11,889 bases of DNA, from positions 1 to 11,889 of the forward strand of contig JAZQNO010000024.1 in NCBI GenBank assembly GCA_045627385.1, written 5' to 3'. A model generated the notes under the pieces. It did not search any database and had not been told where the DNA came from. It saw only the letters and a program-made list of their open reading frames with translations. The stretch is from UBA1757 sp045627385. GTDB lineage: Bacteria; Bacteroidota; Bacteroidia; Bacteroidales; UBA1402. Made by a program: the position numbers and the translations under genes. Of this stretch, positions 1 to 8,368 are shown piece after piece; positions within the stretch are counted from its first letter, which is position 1, and the number at the start of each line of letters is the position of its first letter.

Positions 1-2547
1 AACGGCCAGTGCTGGGGCGAGTTCGAACTGAAGAAGGAGTACCAGTCGGGCTACTACGAGGTGCGTGCCTACACGCGCGAGATGCTCAACTTCGGTATGG
101 TGCAGCAGCCCTACGAGAAGGAGATCAACGCCTTCTTCTTCGACGAGAGCTACACGGAGCGCTTCTTCCAGGAGAGCGGGACGGCGTTTTCGAGGGTGTT
201 TCCGGTGTATTGCGAGCCGCGCGAGCCGGGCCTGTACCGCGAGAAGACCATCCGCGAGCGTCCGAAGGTGACGGGAAAGAACGAGCCGAAGAACCCTCCG
301 GAGAAGCGGCCCGAGATAGTGTTCTACCCCGAGGGCGGTCATCTGGTCAAGGGACTGATGTCGAGGGTGGCTTTCGAGGCGCGCGACGAGGAGGGACGAT
401 GGGCCGAAGTGAAGGGTGCGGTGGAAGGCCAAAAGAAGGGGCCGGACGGCAGGTCGGCGGGCACGTTCCGCACCAGCCACCGCGGCAAGGGCGACTTCTA
501 CTGTCTGCCGCAGGCGGGCGGAAGGTCCAAGGTCAGTGTTGAATACCAGGGCAAGACCTACCATTACGAGCTTCCCGAGCCCTTGGACGAAGGCTATGTG
601 ATGACGGTGAACCGCGACCGAAAGGGCGACTTTCTCGTGGAGGTGCAGCGCAGCGCCGGACAGAAGGACGAGCCGCTGGGCCTGTCGGTCATCTGCCGCG
701 GCACGCCCTACGTGTTCGAAAGCTTCGACCTGATACCGGAAAGTCCACAGACGGAGGCATCGCAGTCGGAAGACGCGCCTTCGCGGGCAGGAGGCAGGAC
801 CATCCGCGTGAGCGGCGGCATGCTGCCCGCCGGTGTGAACCAGATCACCCTGTTCAACGCCGAGGGGCGGATATTCGCCGAAAGGCTGGTGTTTGTGGAC
901 CCAAAGCCGTCGGCCCAGTCATTTGTCGTGTCGGGAGAAGGCACCTACTCGGGATATCACCAGGTAAATCTCGGCTTCTCGCTCTCGAATGCGGTCTTGG
1001 AGGCGGATTCCGCCAACAGCCTTCAAAACAACTCATTTTCGGTCAGTGTCACAGACGAGTCCAACCGCGAGACCAACGCCTCGCATCAGACGATTCTGTC
1101 CAACCTGCTTCTGTCTTCCGACCTTTACGGATTCATCGAAGACCCCGACTGTTATTTCGATGCCGGCAACAAGAAAAGGCTCCATGAGCTCGACCTGCTC
1201 CTGATGGTGCAGGGATGGCGCCGATACGACTGGCAGCAGATGGCCGGCATCAGGCCCTTCGAACCTGCGTTCAGAACTGAAAAGGACCTGAAAGTGTCGG
1301 GAGTGGTGTACCCGCTGCTCGGGACCAGGCGCGAACGCAGCCGGAGAATCGGACAGGAGGGGGTGGGGATAGAACTGACCATGCTGAGAGACACCACTTC
1401 ATGGTACGGCGGCGAAGGCTTTACCGACAGCATAGGCACGTTTGCGTTCAATCTGGAGGAATTTGAGGGAGACGCTATCGTCTTCGTAAAGGTGAATGAA
1501 GACAATCGAACGATACAACGTGACACCAAAACCGACTTTTTCGACGTCCGCGACCAATACGGCCATTGGCCCTATCAGTACATTCCCATAGACCAAGGCT
1601 ATGTGCCTCACGTGAGGAGTCTTGATTACTACGAGACACATCCCATGAAGTATGTACCTCAGAAAGGGGCTTCAGGAAAAAAGGATGTCGACGACGGAGA
1701 ACCGGAGGCATGGAACCTGCAGCTGAAGGAGGTGGAGGTGACGGGCCGGAGAGTGTTGCGCTCGATCGATTACTCCCAGCCAGCCATCAGTCTCGACCCT
1801 ATGGAGGAGCTGAACCTGCAGATGGACCTGGGGATGTTTGTGGGGGCCATTGAAAAGGGCATGCTGGGAGTGACCGCCGCCGTACGACATGGCATCAGGG
1901 GGAAGTTCGTATTCACCGACAACCGGCGTGACGCCGGTCATGTATATCTATTGGATAAAGATTTTTTTGAAAAGCAGGAGGAAGACTTCCCTTTGGGTTC
2001 AGGAAATGAATCAATTGAGACCAGAATGCACGATGCCCGAAATTACCTCTCCCGATATCTTTCGCAAACAAAAAAGTACAAAGAGAATATGATTTCTCTT
2101 GTAGGCGGCAACTATGACACCGTGAAATTCGTTCTCCGGCCCTATTTGGAAAAAGTGAAGCGTATCACCATCTATGCCGACATGGTGGATCGGAAAACCT
2201 TTTCCATGTCTAACCTCCTCGACAGCTATTCAGATGATTTTATCGTGAATTATGAATTCTTTGACGATCCGACCGTTCAGGTGCCCATATTTCAGGGGCG
2301 TCGTTTCACGTTCAGTGGTTACTCATCGAGGGCTGAATTCTATTCACCCGATTATAGGAAAATACTGATTCCCACTGTCGGTCCTCCTGCTGATTACCGC
2401 CGCACGCTCTACTGGAACCCTGATGTGAGGCTGGACGAAGACGGGAAGGCATCCATCCGGTTCTACAACAATTCCACCTCCACGCACATCGTCATCAGCG
2501 CCGAAGGTATCACCACCGACGGCACTCCGGTGGTGTACGAGAAGTAA
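1..2547 (+). CDS. MG2-domain (alpha-2-macroglobulin-like) surface protein with TonB-plug-like segment, 5'-truncated by window edge
   Basis: The reading frame is open from base 1, so the start codon, the signal peptide and the first part of the protein lie outside the window; 848 residues are visible. Residues 17-32 (GYYEVRAYTREMLNFG) resemble the end of the MG2 beta-sandwich in Bacteroidetes macroglobulin-like proteins. Residues 108-119 (FYPEGGHLVKGL) are a second motif I recognise from that family. Residues 575-582 (LKEVEVTG) look like the opening of a TonB-receptor plug domain, but no beta-barrel follows. The C-terminus from Trp805 (WNPDVRLDEDGKASIRFYNN) is a closing beta-sandwich typical of the family and ends at TAA 2545-2547. 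Such proteins are usually exported to the periplasm or outer membrane; their substrate is unknown and no enzymatic residues are visible. The stretch at about 1930-2350 is AT-richer than the rest of the gene. Family assignment is fairly secure; function is not. Confidence 0.85.
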   Translation, partial: NGQCWGEFELKKEYQSGYYEVRAYTREMLNFGMVQQPYEKEINAFFFDESYTERFFQESGTAFSRVFPVYCEPREPGLYREKTIRERPKVTGKNEPKNPPEKRPEIVFYPEGGHLVKGLMSRVAFEARDEEGRWAEVKGAVEGQKKGPDGRSAGTFRTSHRGKGDFYCLPQAGGRSKVSVEYQGKTYHYELPEPLDEGYVMTVNRDRKGDFLVEVQRSAGQKDEPLGLSVICRGTPYVFESFDLIPESPQTEASQSEDAPSRAGGRTIRVSGGMLPAGVNQITLFNAEGRIFAERLVFVDPKPSAQSFVVSGEGTYSGYHQVNLGFSLSNAVLEADSANSLQNNSFSVSVTDESNRETNASHQTILSNLLLSSDLYGFIEDPDCYFDAGNKKRLHELDLLLMVQGWRRYDWQQMAGIRPFEPAFRTEKDLKVSGVVYPLLGTRRERSRRIGQEGVGIELTMLRDTTSWYGGEGFTDSIGTFAFNLEEFEGDAIVFVKVNEDNRTIQRDTKTDFFDVRDQYGHWPYQYIPIDQGYVPHVRSLDYYETHPMKYVPQKGASGKKDVDDGEPEAWNLQLKEVEVTGRRVLRSIDYSQPAISLDPMEELNLQMDLGMFVGAIEKGMLGVTAAVRHGIRGKFVFTDNRRDAGHVYLLDKDFFEKQEEDFPLGSGNESIETRMHDARNYLSRYLSQTKKYKENMISLVGGNYDTVKFVLRPYLEKVKRITIYADMVDRKTFSMSNLLDSYSDDFIVNYEFFDDPTVQVPIFQGRRFTFSGYSSRAEFYSPDYRKILIPTVGPPADYRRTLYWNPDVRLDEDGKASIRFYNNSTSTHIVISAEGITTDGTPVVYEK

Positions 2548-2599
2548 CTTTTCTGCTACTGAAAAAGTAAACACGGGAAGGTAGAAAAGTTTGTTTGTT

Positions 2600-2616
2600 G
2601 TATCTTTTTTCGATAC
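2600..2616. terminator. Weak candidate terminator between convergent genes
   Basis: The 82-bp gap between the MG2 gene and the convergent cupin gene contains GTATC (2600-2604) and GATAC (2612-2616), a 5-bp stem around a T-rich loop, followed on the + strand by TTTG. It is short, low in GC and without a strong T-tract, so it is only a possible end signal for either transcript. I see no stronger terminator in the gap. Confidence 0.2.
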
Positions 2617-2629
2617 TTTGTCACTGCGG

Positions 2630-3082
2630 CTAGCGGCTGAGACGGCAGATAAGTGAGGAGTGTTGCGGGAACTGCGATTGAAGAGACTGACAATTGGCCA
2701 GTTCAAACCTTTCGTAGACAAATGCCGGTGCTACAGCACAAGCAACAAGACAGTAGGAACTGCCGGGAATCGGTTCTGCCGCAAACCATCGGTCGGCTGG
2801 CACGACAAGCTGCAAAGACGAATCTCCAAGCCGATGTGTCTGGAGAACACCCTCTTCGTCTATGATGTGAATGTCCATGGGGCCTCCGCTGAGATGATAC
2901 CAGATTTCTGTCATCCCAGACAGTCGATGAAATGCAGAAAAGTCTTTTTCCTCAAGCAGATAGTATATGGTGGATATATCACCGCCCGTCTCATCGGGAG
3001 CAGGATACACCCTCCTGAACCATCCGCCTTCGGGATGGGGTTCAAGGTTGAGCGCCCCTATTATTTCCCTGGCAGTTCTCAT
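2630..3082 (-). CDS. DUF985 / cupin_5 family protein
   Basis: This 150-residue protein matches the small cupin family DUF985 (Pfam Cupin_5) along its whole length. Visible family motifs are HPEGGWFRRVY at residues 16-26, FHRLSGMTEIWYHLSGG at 51-67, VPADRWFAAEP at 94-104 and a closing VAPAFVYERFELA at 117-129, where the family usually has PGF. The length is close to the usual ~160 residues, so the protein looks complete. The fold is a single double-stranded beta-helix barrel and is presumably cytosolic, as there is no signal peptide. The reaction or ligand of the family is not established to my knowledge. The ATG at 3082-3080 overlaps the nifJ stop codon TGA (3081-3079) as ATGA, which fixes the start and suggests translational coupling to nifJ. 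The link to pyruvate metabolism is inferred only from position. Confidence 0.85.
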   Translation of the reverse strand: MRTAREIIGALNLEPHPEGGWFRRVYPAPDETGGDISTIYYLLEEKDFSAFHRLSGMTEIWYHLSGGPMDIHIIDEEGVLQTHRLGDSSLQLVVPADRWFAAEPIPGSSYCLVACAVAPAFVYERFELANCQSLQSQFPQHSSLICRLSR

Positions 3083-6000
3083 TTTGTCATATTCTCATAC
3101 TTGCGGAAGCGCTCTTCCGCTTCCTGTGAACCACGAGCAAACAAACTTTCTGCGTTTTCGGGGAAGGTCCTGCGCAGCGAGGCATAACGCACCTCTCCAT
3201 CGAGGAACTCGGAATAAGGCATGCTGGGCTGTTTGGAATCGAGCTGAAACGGCTGGTCCTTGCGAGGGTCATAACGGTAAAGCAGCCAGTAACCGCTGGC
3301 CACCGCACGTTTCATTTCCTCCTGTACCCGATGCATGCCGATGCAAATGCCGTGAGAGGCACAGGGTGTATAGGCGATGATTACGGAAGGACCGTCGTAT
3401 TCTTCGGCTTCGCGGACAGCCTTGATGAGTTGCGAAGGATCGGCACCCATGGCCACCTGAGCCACATACACGTTGCCGTAGGTCATCATGATGGCGCCCA
3501 AATCCTTTTTGCGGCTTCTTTTGCCCGCACTGGCAAACTTGGCCACGGCACCCAGGGGTGTGGCCTTGCTGCTTTGGCCGCCCGTATTGGAGTACATCTC
3601 CGTGTCGATGACAAAGATGTTGACATTTTCGCCCGAGGCAATCACATGGTCCATGCCGCCAAAACCGATATCGTAGGCCCATCCGTCGCCGCCGAACATC
3701 CAGAAAGTCTTCTTGGCAAACAGATCGGCGTTGGCCAGAAGGTCTCCGGCCCCGGGCTTGTCCGAATGACGGAGCAGGGCAAGCAGTTCGTCGGAAGCCT
3801 TGCGCGAGCCTTCGAAGGAATCGAAAGCCTCCGCCCAAGCCTCACAGGCCGCTTTCAGAGGTTCATCGGCCGATTGGGCAAATTGTCCGATCTTTTCGGC
3901 CAGCAGAGCCCGGCGCTGACGGATAGAGAGATACATGCCCAGGCAGAGTTCGGCATTGTTTTCAAACAGGCTGTTGGTCCAGGCAGGTCCAAAACCTCTC
4001 GAGTTCAGGGTATATGGGATGCCCGGCATCGCAGCGCCCCAGGCCTGCGAGCAACCGGTGGCATTGGCCCAGAAGGCGCGTTCGCCGAAGAGCTGGGTGA
4101 GCAATTTGGCATAAGGAGTTTCGCCACATCCGGCACAAGCTGCCGAAAATTCCACCAGCGGCTGACGGAACTGACTGCCCTTGACACTGTAAGGTTCAAA
4201 CAGATCGCCTTTTGAAGGAAGAGAAAGGGCATATTTGAAGCCATCTCCCTTGACAGCATCCAGTCGGGCGGGAACCATTTCCAAAGCCTCCACAGGACAG
4301 GAACTGGCACAACTGCCACAGGCAGTGCAATCAAAATCGGAGACAGCCAGCGCAAAGTGAAGGCCTTTTGCCTTTCCATTGGCAGGTATGGTCGCAAATC
4401 CCTCCGGCGCTGCCGCCAATTCTTCATCGGACAAAAGGAATGGACGGATGGCTGCATGGGGGCAAACCAGCGAACAACGGTTGCATTGGATACACTTGTC
4501 GCTCTTCCACTCGGGCACTTTGACAGCTATGCCTCGCTTCTCATAGGCCGTAAGTCCATACTCCATGGTGCCATCGGCGAAACGGCTGAAAGCACTTACA
4601 GGCAGATCGTCGCCCTTCTGGCGGTTGATAGGATGGAGAATGTCTCTGACAATGGCCGGCTGAGCTGTCTCGTCCTCCGATTCGACAGGCAGTTGCACCC
4701 ATGCTTCGGGCACGGGCACTTCCCTCACCTCTGTTTCTCCGCTTTCGATGGCGGCCACATTGCGCGCCACCACTTCATCGCCCTTGGCAAAATAGCTCTT
4801 GCGGGCGGCCTCTTTCATGGCTTCAAGAGCAAGGCCCTTGTCCATGAGATCAGATACGGCGAAGAAGGCCGCCTGAAGTACTGTGTTGGTATGGTTGCCC
4901 AATCCCAGACGCAGCGCAATGGCAGTGGCATTGATGGTGTAGAAACGGATGTGTTTCTGTGCCAGCTGACGCTTCACATCGTTGGGAAGCCACTGTTCGA
5001 GAGTTTCTCCCGATTTGCTGCAATTGAGAAGGAATATGCCATTGGGCTTCACCTCCGACAGCATGTCGTACTGGCCAATATAGCTCTGATTGTGGCAGGC
5101 GACCAGATTGGCACTTTTGACAAAGTAGGAATTCTCGACGGGATTCTTCGAAAAGCGCAGATGCGACTTGGTCACTCCAAAAGACTTTTTGGCATCGTAT
5201 TCGAAATAGGCCTGTCCGTACAATCCGGCCGTTTCACTCACGATATGGACCGTATTTTTGTTGGCGCCGACAGTGCCGTCGCCTCCCAGACCCCAGAATT
5301 TGCAACTGAAAGTGCCGGGCATCGGATTGTCATAAGGCACAGAGGGCAGAGACAGACGGGTCAGGTCATCGACAATGCCGATGGTGAAACCATTTCTGGG
5401 CTGTTCCGACGACAGATTTTCGAATACAGACATGATCTGCGCCGGATCTGTGTCTTTGGAAGAAAGGCCATAGCGGCCGCCCACGATGGTATATGTTTTG
5501 CCCATCCTCGAAGCCGCCGTACAAAAATCTTCGTAAAGGGGCTCTCCGATGCTGCCCGGCTCCTTGGTACGGTCCAGTACGGCCACACGTTGTACACTCT
5601 GCGGCAGGGCTTTGAAAAGGTGCTCTGCACTGAAAGGCCGATAGAGATGGACCTGCACGAAACCCGTCTTCCTGCCATTGGCATTCAGATGGTCCACCAC
5701 TTCCTTCACGGTACCCGACACGCTGCCCATGGCCACGATGACATCGGTGGCATCGGAAGCACCATAGTAGTTGAAGAGGTGATAGTCGCGGCCGGTGATT
5801 TCGTTGATGCGGCAGAGATAATCCTCGACAATCTGCGGTAGTGCGTCATAGAATGGATTGCTGGCTTCACGGGCCTGGAAGAAGATGTCGGGATTCTGAA
5901 CCGTGCCGCGCAGAAGCGGATGCTCGGGATTGAGCGCATGGGCCCGGAATTCGGCCAGGGCCTGACGGTCCATCAGGGCGGTCAGCCGCTCGGTATCGAT

Positions 6001-6555
6001 CTGCTCGATGGTGTTGATTTCGTGTGATGTGCGGAAACGGTCGAAGAAATGCATGAAGGGGGTGCGGCCTTTGACGGCGCTTAGATGGGCCACGCCGGCC
6101 AGATCCATGACCTCCTGCACACTGCCCGAACACAGCATGGCGAAACCCGTGCCGCGGCAGTTCATCACATCGGAATGGTCGCCGAAGATGCTCATGGCAT
6201 GGGTGCCGACCGTGCGGGCAGCCACATGCAGCACCACGGGCAGCCGTTCGCCGGCAATGCGGTGCAACACGGGAATCATCAGCATCAGACCCTGGCTGGA
6301 AGTGAAACTGGTGGCCAGCGATCCGGTCTGGGCGGCGCCGTGAACGGCGCCGATGGCTCCGGCTTCCGACTGCATCTCGGTCAGTACGACAGACTGTCCG
6401 AACATGTTCTTGCGCCCTGCAGCCGACCAGGCATCGGTATGCTCGGCCATGGGAGACGAAGGCGTGATGGGGTAGATGGCCGCTATTTCGGTAAATTCAT
6501 AAGCGATGTTCGCAGCGGCTTCGTTGCCGTCCATTGTCACGAGTTTCTTTTCCAT
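3079..6555 (-). CDS. nifJ: Pyruvate:ferredoxin (flavodoxin) oxidoreductase
   Basis: This single-chain enzyme of 1158 residues oxidises pyruvate with CoA to acetyl-CoA and CO2 and passes two electrons to ferredoxin or flavodoxin, the main anaerobic route from pyruvate in fermenting Bacteroidetes. The N-terminal domain carries YPITPSSPMAE at residues 28-38, with Thr31 in the substrate/TPP region. Two ferredoxin-type [4Fe-4S] motifs follow: Cys688/691/694/698 (CIQCNRCSLVCP) and Cys743/746/749/753 (CTACGSCASSCP). The proximal cluster has Cys807 and Cys810 (CAGCGETPY), the Cys of ATGCSQAWG shortly after, and Cys1065 (PCASHGI). The TPP-diphosphate site shows GGDGW at 955-959 and NTGGQ from Asn990. 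All cluster ligands are present, so it should be active. It is a little shorter than the Desulfovibrio africanus enzyme and ends soon after the TPP domain, without that enzyme's C-terminal extension. It starts 19 bp after the SulP gene and overlaps the cupin gene by 4 bp. Confidence 0.97.
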   Translation of the reverse strand: MEKKLVTMDGNEAAANIAYEFTEIAAIYPITPSSPMAEHTDAWSAAGRKNMFGQSVVLTEMQSEAGAIGAVHGAAQTGSLATSFTSSQGLMLMIPVLHRIAGERLPVVLHVAARTVGTHAMSIFGDHSDVMNCRGTGFAMLCSGSVQEVMDLAGVAHLSAVKGRTPFMHFFDRFRTSHEINTIEQIDTERLTALMDRQALAEFRAHALNPEHPLLRGTVQNPDIFFQAREASNPFYDALPQIVEDYLCRINEITGRDYHLFNYYGASDATDVIVAMGSVSGTVKEVVDHLNANGRKTGFVQVHLYRPFSAEHLFKALPQSVQRVAVLDRTKEPGSIGEPLYEDFCTAASRMGKTYTIVGGRYGLSSKDTDPAQIMSVFENLSSEQPRNGFTIGIVDDLTRLSLPSVPYDNPMPGTFSCKFWGLGGDGTVGANKNTVHIVSETAGLYGQAYFEYDAKKSFGVTKSHLRFSKNPVENSYFVKSANLVACHNQSYIGQYDMLSEVKPNGIFLLNCSKSGETLEQWLPNDVKRQLAQKHIRFYTINATAIALRLGLGNHTNTVLQAAFFAVSDLMDKGLALEAMKEAARKSYFAKGDEVVARNVAAIESGETEVREVPVPEAWVQLPVESEDETAQPAIVRDILHPINRQKGDDLPVSAFSRFADGTMEYGLTAYEKRGIAVKVPEWKSDKCIQCNRCSLVCPHAAIRPFLLSDEELAAAPEGFATIPANGKAKGLHFALAVSDFDCTACGSCASSCPVEALEMVPARLDAVKGDGFKYALSLPSKGDLFEPYSVKGSQFRQPLVEFSAACAGCGETPYAKLLTQLFGERAFWANATGCSQAWGAAMPGIPYTLNSRGFGPAWTNSLFENNAELCLGMYLSIRQRRALLAEKIGQFAQSADEPLKAACEAWAEAFDSFEGSRKASDELLALLRHSDKPGAGDLLANADLFAKKTFWMFGGDGWAYDIGFGGMDHVIASGENVNIFVIDTEMYSNTGGQSSKATPLGAVAKFASAGKRSRKKDLGAIMMTYGNVYVAQVAMGADPSQLIKAVREAEEYDGPSVIIAYTPCASHGICIGMHRVQEEMKRAVASGYWLLYRYDPRKDQPFQLDSKQPSMPYSEFLDGEVRYASLRRTFPENAESLFARGSQEAEERFRKYENMTK

Positions 6556-6574
6556 ATCGCAATTGGATTAAGGG

Positions 6575-8287
6575 TCATTTGTCTGATTTCTCATCCAACA
6601 CTTCTCTGGCCTTTTCAAGTGCCAGCGAAATGTGGGGAAGGATGTATTCCCGTCCGATTTCCTGGTCTACTCCAAACTTGATGAGCTCGGATTCAACTTT
6701 TGAATTGACACCGGAAAGGATGGTCCGGATGCCTCTCAAACGGGCGCGGTCGCACAGATTGCGCAGGTTCTTGATGCCGGTCGTGTCCATGAAGGGCACA
6801 TTCCGCATGCGCAGGATACGCACTTTGGTGCCGTTGTTGAGGCGGTTGTCGAATTCTTCAAACTTGCTGGCCAGTCCAAAGAAAAACGGGCCGTTGATTT
6901 CGTACACCTCCACACCCTGGGGAATGTCCAGCAGTGGCGTGTCTTCCGGATGCAGCCGGTCCTCTTCTTCGGTCGATGCCAGCCGGCTCTCGCTGATGAC
7001 ATGGATGTCGGAGGTCTGCATGACACGGTTCACAAAGAGCACGATGGCCAACACCACACCTACTTCAATGGCCACGGTCAGATCGACCAACACGGTCAGG
7101 AAAAAGGTAATCAGCAGCACGGCTATGTCCTGACGGTCACCCTTGAGCAGATAGCGGAAAGTGCGCCATTCGCTCATGCCATATGACACGACCACCAGAA
7201 TGGCGGCCAGGCATGAAAGCGGAATGTAAACGGCATAGGGCATCAGGAACAGATAGATGAGCAGCAGCACCATCGCGTGTATCAGACCTGCTACGGGCGA
7301 TTTGCCGCCGTTGTTGATGTTGGCCATGGTGCGGGCGATGGCGCCGGTGGCAGGGATGCCTCCGAAGAGTGGAGTGATGATGTTGGCGATGCCCTCACCT
7401 ATGAGTTCGGTGTTGGCATTGTGGCGACGGCCTGTGACACCGTCGGTGACCATGGCTGCCAGCAGCGATTCGATGGCACAGAGCAGTGCAATGGTGAAAG
7501 CCGGCGAAACCAGATTCTTGATGGTGTCGAAATCCACTTTCATGAAACTGGGCTTGGGAAAAGCCATCCCGCCGGCCAGTTCGGGGAACTTGCTGCCTAT
7601 CGTAGCCAGTTCTATGCCTGCGAAACGTTTGAGGCACAGCGAAATGACCGTGCCAACAACCAGCGCGACAAGCGAACCGGGTATCTTCTTTATGCGGCGG
7701 TTCCAGGCCACAATCATGAGCAGGCAGACGAGGCTCACGGCAAATTCCACCCAGTTGATGTTGCCCAAATGCGAGAAATAGCAACTCCACTGGGGAATGA
7801 ATCCGGCCGGCACATCCATCGTGAATCCGAAGAAATCTTTCATCTGGGTGGAGAAGATGGTGACGGCGATGCCGCTGGTGAATCCCACCACGATGGGATA
7901 AGGGATGAACTTGAACACAATGCCCAGCCGGCACACGCCCATGATGATGAGCATGACACCGGCCATCATGGTGGCGATGGTCAGACCGCCGATGCCGTAT
8001 TTGGCGATGATGCCGGCCACGATGACGATGAAGGCGCCGGTGGGGCCGCCGATGAGGAAGCGCGTTCCTCCCATGAGGGAAATGAGGAAACCGGCGATAA
8101 TGGCAGTGATGAGGCCCTGCTGGGGGGTAACACCGCTGGCGATGCCGAAGGCTATGGCCAGCGGCAGGGCGATGATGCCCACGATGATGCCGGCCACAAG
8201 ATCAGAGACAAAAGTGCTTTTGTCGTAGCCGCCTTTCCAGAAAATATGACGGATTCTGGGGCGGTATATATTACGGATATCAATCAT
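6575..8287 (-). CDS. SulP-family (SLC26-like) inorganic anion transporter with C-terminal STAS domain
   Basis: This inner-membrane secondary transporter is 570 residues long from the chosen start. A hydrophobic region with many helices runs from about residue 28 to 425 and begins with DLVAGIIVGIIALPLAIAFG. It includes the family's GGPTGAF segment and the GGIPATGAIARTMANIN segment. A soluble STAS domain follows at about 440-555, with the MDTTGI motif centred on Asp501, the anti-sigma-antagonist-like loop. Substrates of the family include sulfate, bicarbonate and dicarboxylates, and the sequence alone does not choose between them. An upstream in-frame ATG at 8305 would place the start inside a 14-bp-arm hairpin and add six atypical residues (MRMRLC). 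I prefer the ATG at 8287, giving MIDIRNIYRPRI. It lies 19 bp before nifJ and probably shares its transcript. Confidence 0.93.
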   Translation of the reverse strand: MIDIRNIYRPRIRHIFWKGGYDKSTFVSDLVAGIIVGIIALPLAIAFGIASGVTPQQGLITAIIAGFLISLMGGTRFLIGGPTGAFIVIVAGIIAKYGIGGLTIATMMAGVMLIIMGVCRLGIVFKFIPYPIVVGFTSGIAVTIFSTQMKDFFGFTMDVPAGFIPQWSCYFSHLGNINWVEFAVSLVCLLMIVAWNRRIKKIPGSLVALVVGTVISLCLKRFAGIELATIGSKFPELAGGMAFPKPSFMKVDFDTIKNLVSPAFTIALLCAIESLLAAMVTDGVTGRRHNANTELIGEGIANIITPLFGGIPATGAIARTMANINNGGKSPVAGLIHAMVLLLIYLFLMPYAVYIPLSCLAAILVVVSYGMSEWRTFRYLLKGDRQDIAVLLITFFLTVLVDLTVAIEVGVVLAIVLFVNRVMQTSDIHVISESRLASTEEEDRLHPEDTPLLDIPQGVEVYEINGPFFFGLASKFEEFDNRLNNGTKVRILRMRNVPFMDTTGIKNLRNLCDRARLRGIRTILSGVNSKVESELIKFGVDQEIGREYILPHISLALEKAREVLDEKSDK

Positions 8288-8296
8288 ACATAAGCG

Positions 8297-8329
8297 CATC
8301 CTCACCGCTAAAACCTAGCGGTGAGGATG
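8297..8329. terminator. Perfect 14-bp hairpin between pnp and the SulP gene (terminator or leader structure)
   Basis: CATCCTCACCGCTA (8297-8310) and TAGCGGTGAGGATG (8316-8329) are exact reverse complements around a 5-nt loop. The hairpin lies 39 bp past the pnp stop and ends 9 bp before the SulP ATG on the minus strand. It is GC-rich and stable, which fits a factor-independent terminator for pnp. No clean T-tract follows on either strand, so an attenuator or a structure masking the start region of SulP is also possible. The GAGG nearest the SulP start lies inside the arm. The loop region also reads TAGGTTTT on the minus strand, one base from a Bacteroidetes -7 box, but without an evident -33 partner. 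Confidence 0.7.
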
Positions 8330-8368
8330 TCATTTCAGTTGGTCACAGAAAATCGATTGTCAGATTTC

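Noticed and set aside
2653..3187. Several + strand frames opposite the cupin gene and the end of nifJ
   Set aside because: They have no recognisable product and lie opposite a complete DUF985 protein with all its motifs.
4357..5841. 494-codon open frame on the + strand inside nifJ
   Set aside because: It is antisense to clearly coding, motif-rich PFOR sequence. Long antisense frames are common opposite GC-rich genes, and its translation shows no recognisable domain.
7277..8293. 338-codon + strand frame rich in Asp, His and Gly opposite the SulP gene
   Set aside because: The composition is explained by the complement of hydrophobic membrane-helix codons. The SulP frame is certain from its motifs.
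8288..8305. Upstream ATG extension of the SulP gene to 8305
   Set aside because: It would start translation inside a perfect hairpin and adds MRMRLC, which does not look like the family N-terminus. The ATG at 8287 is preferred.
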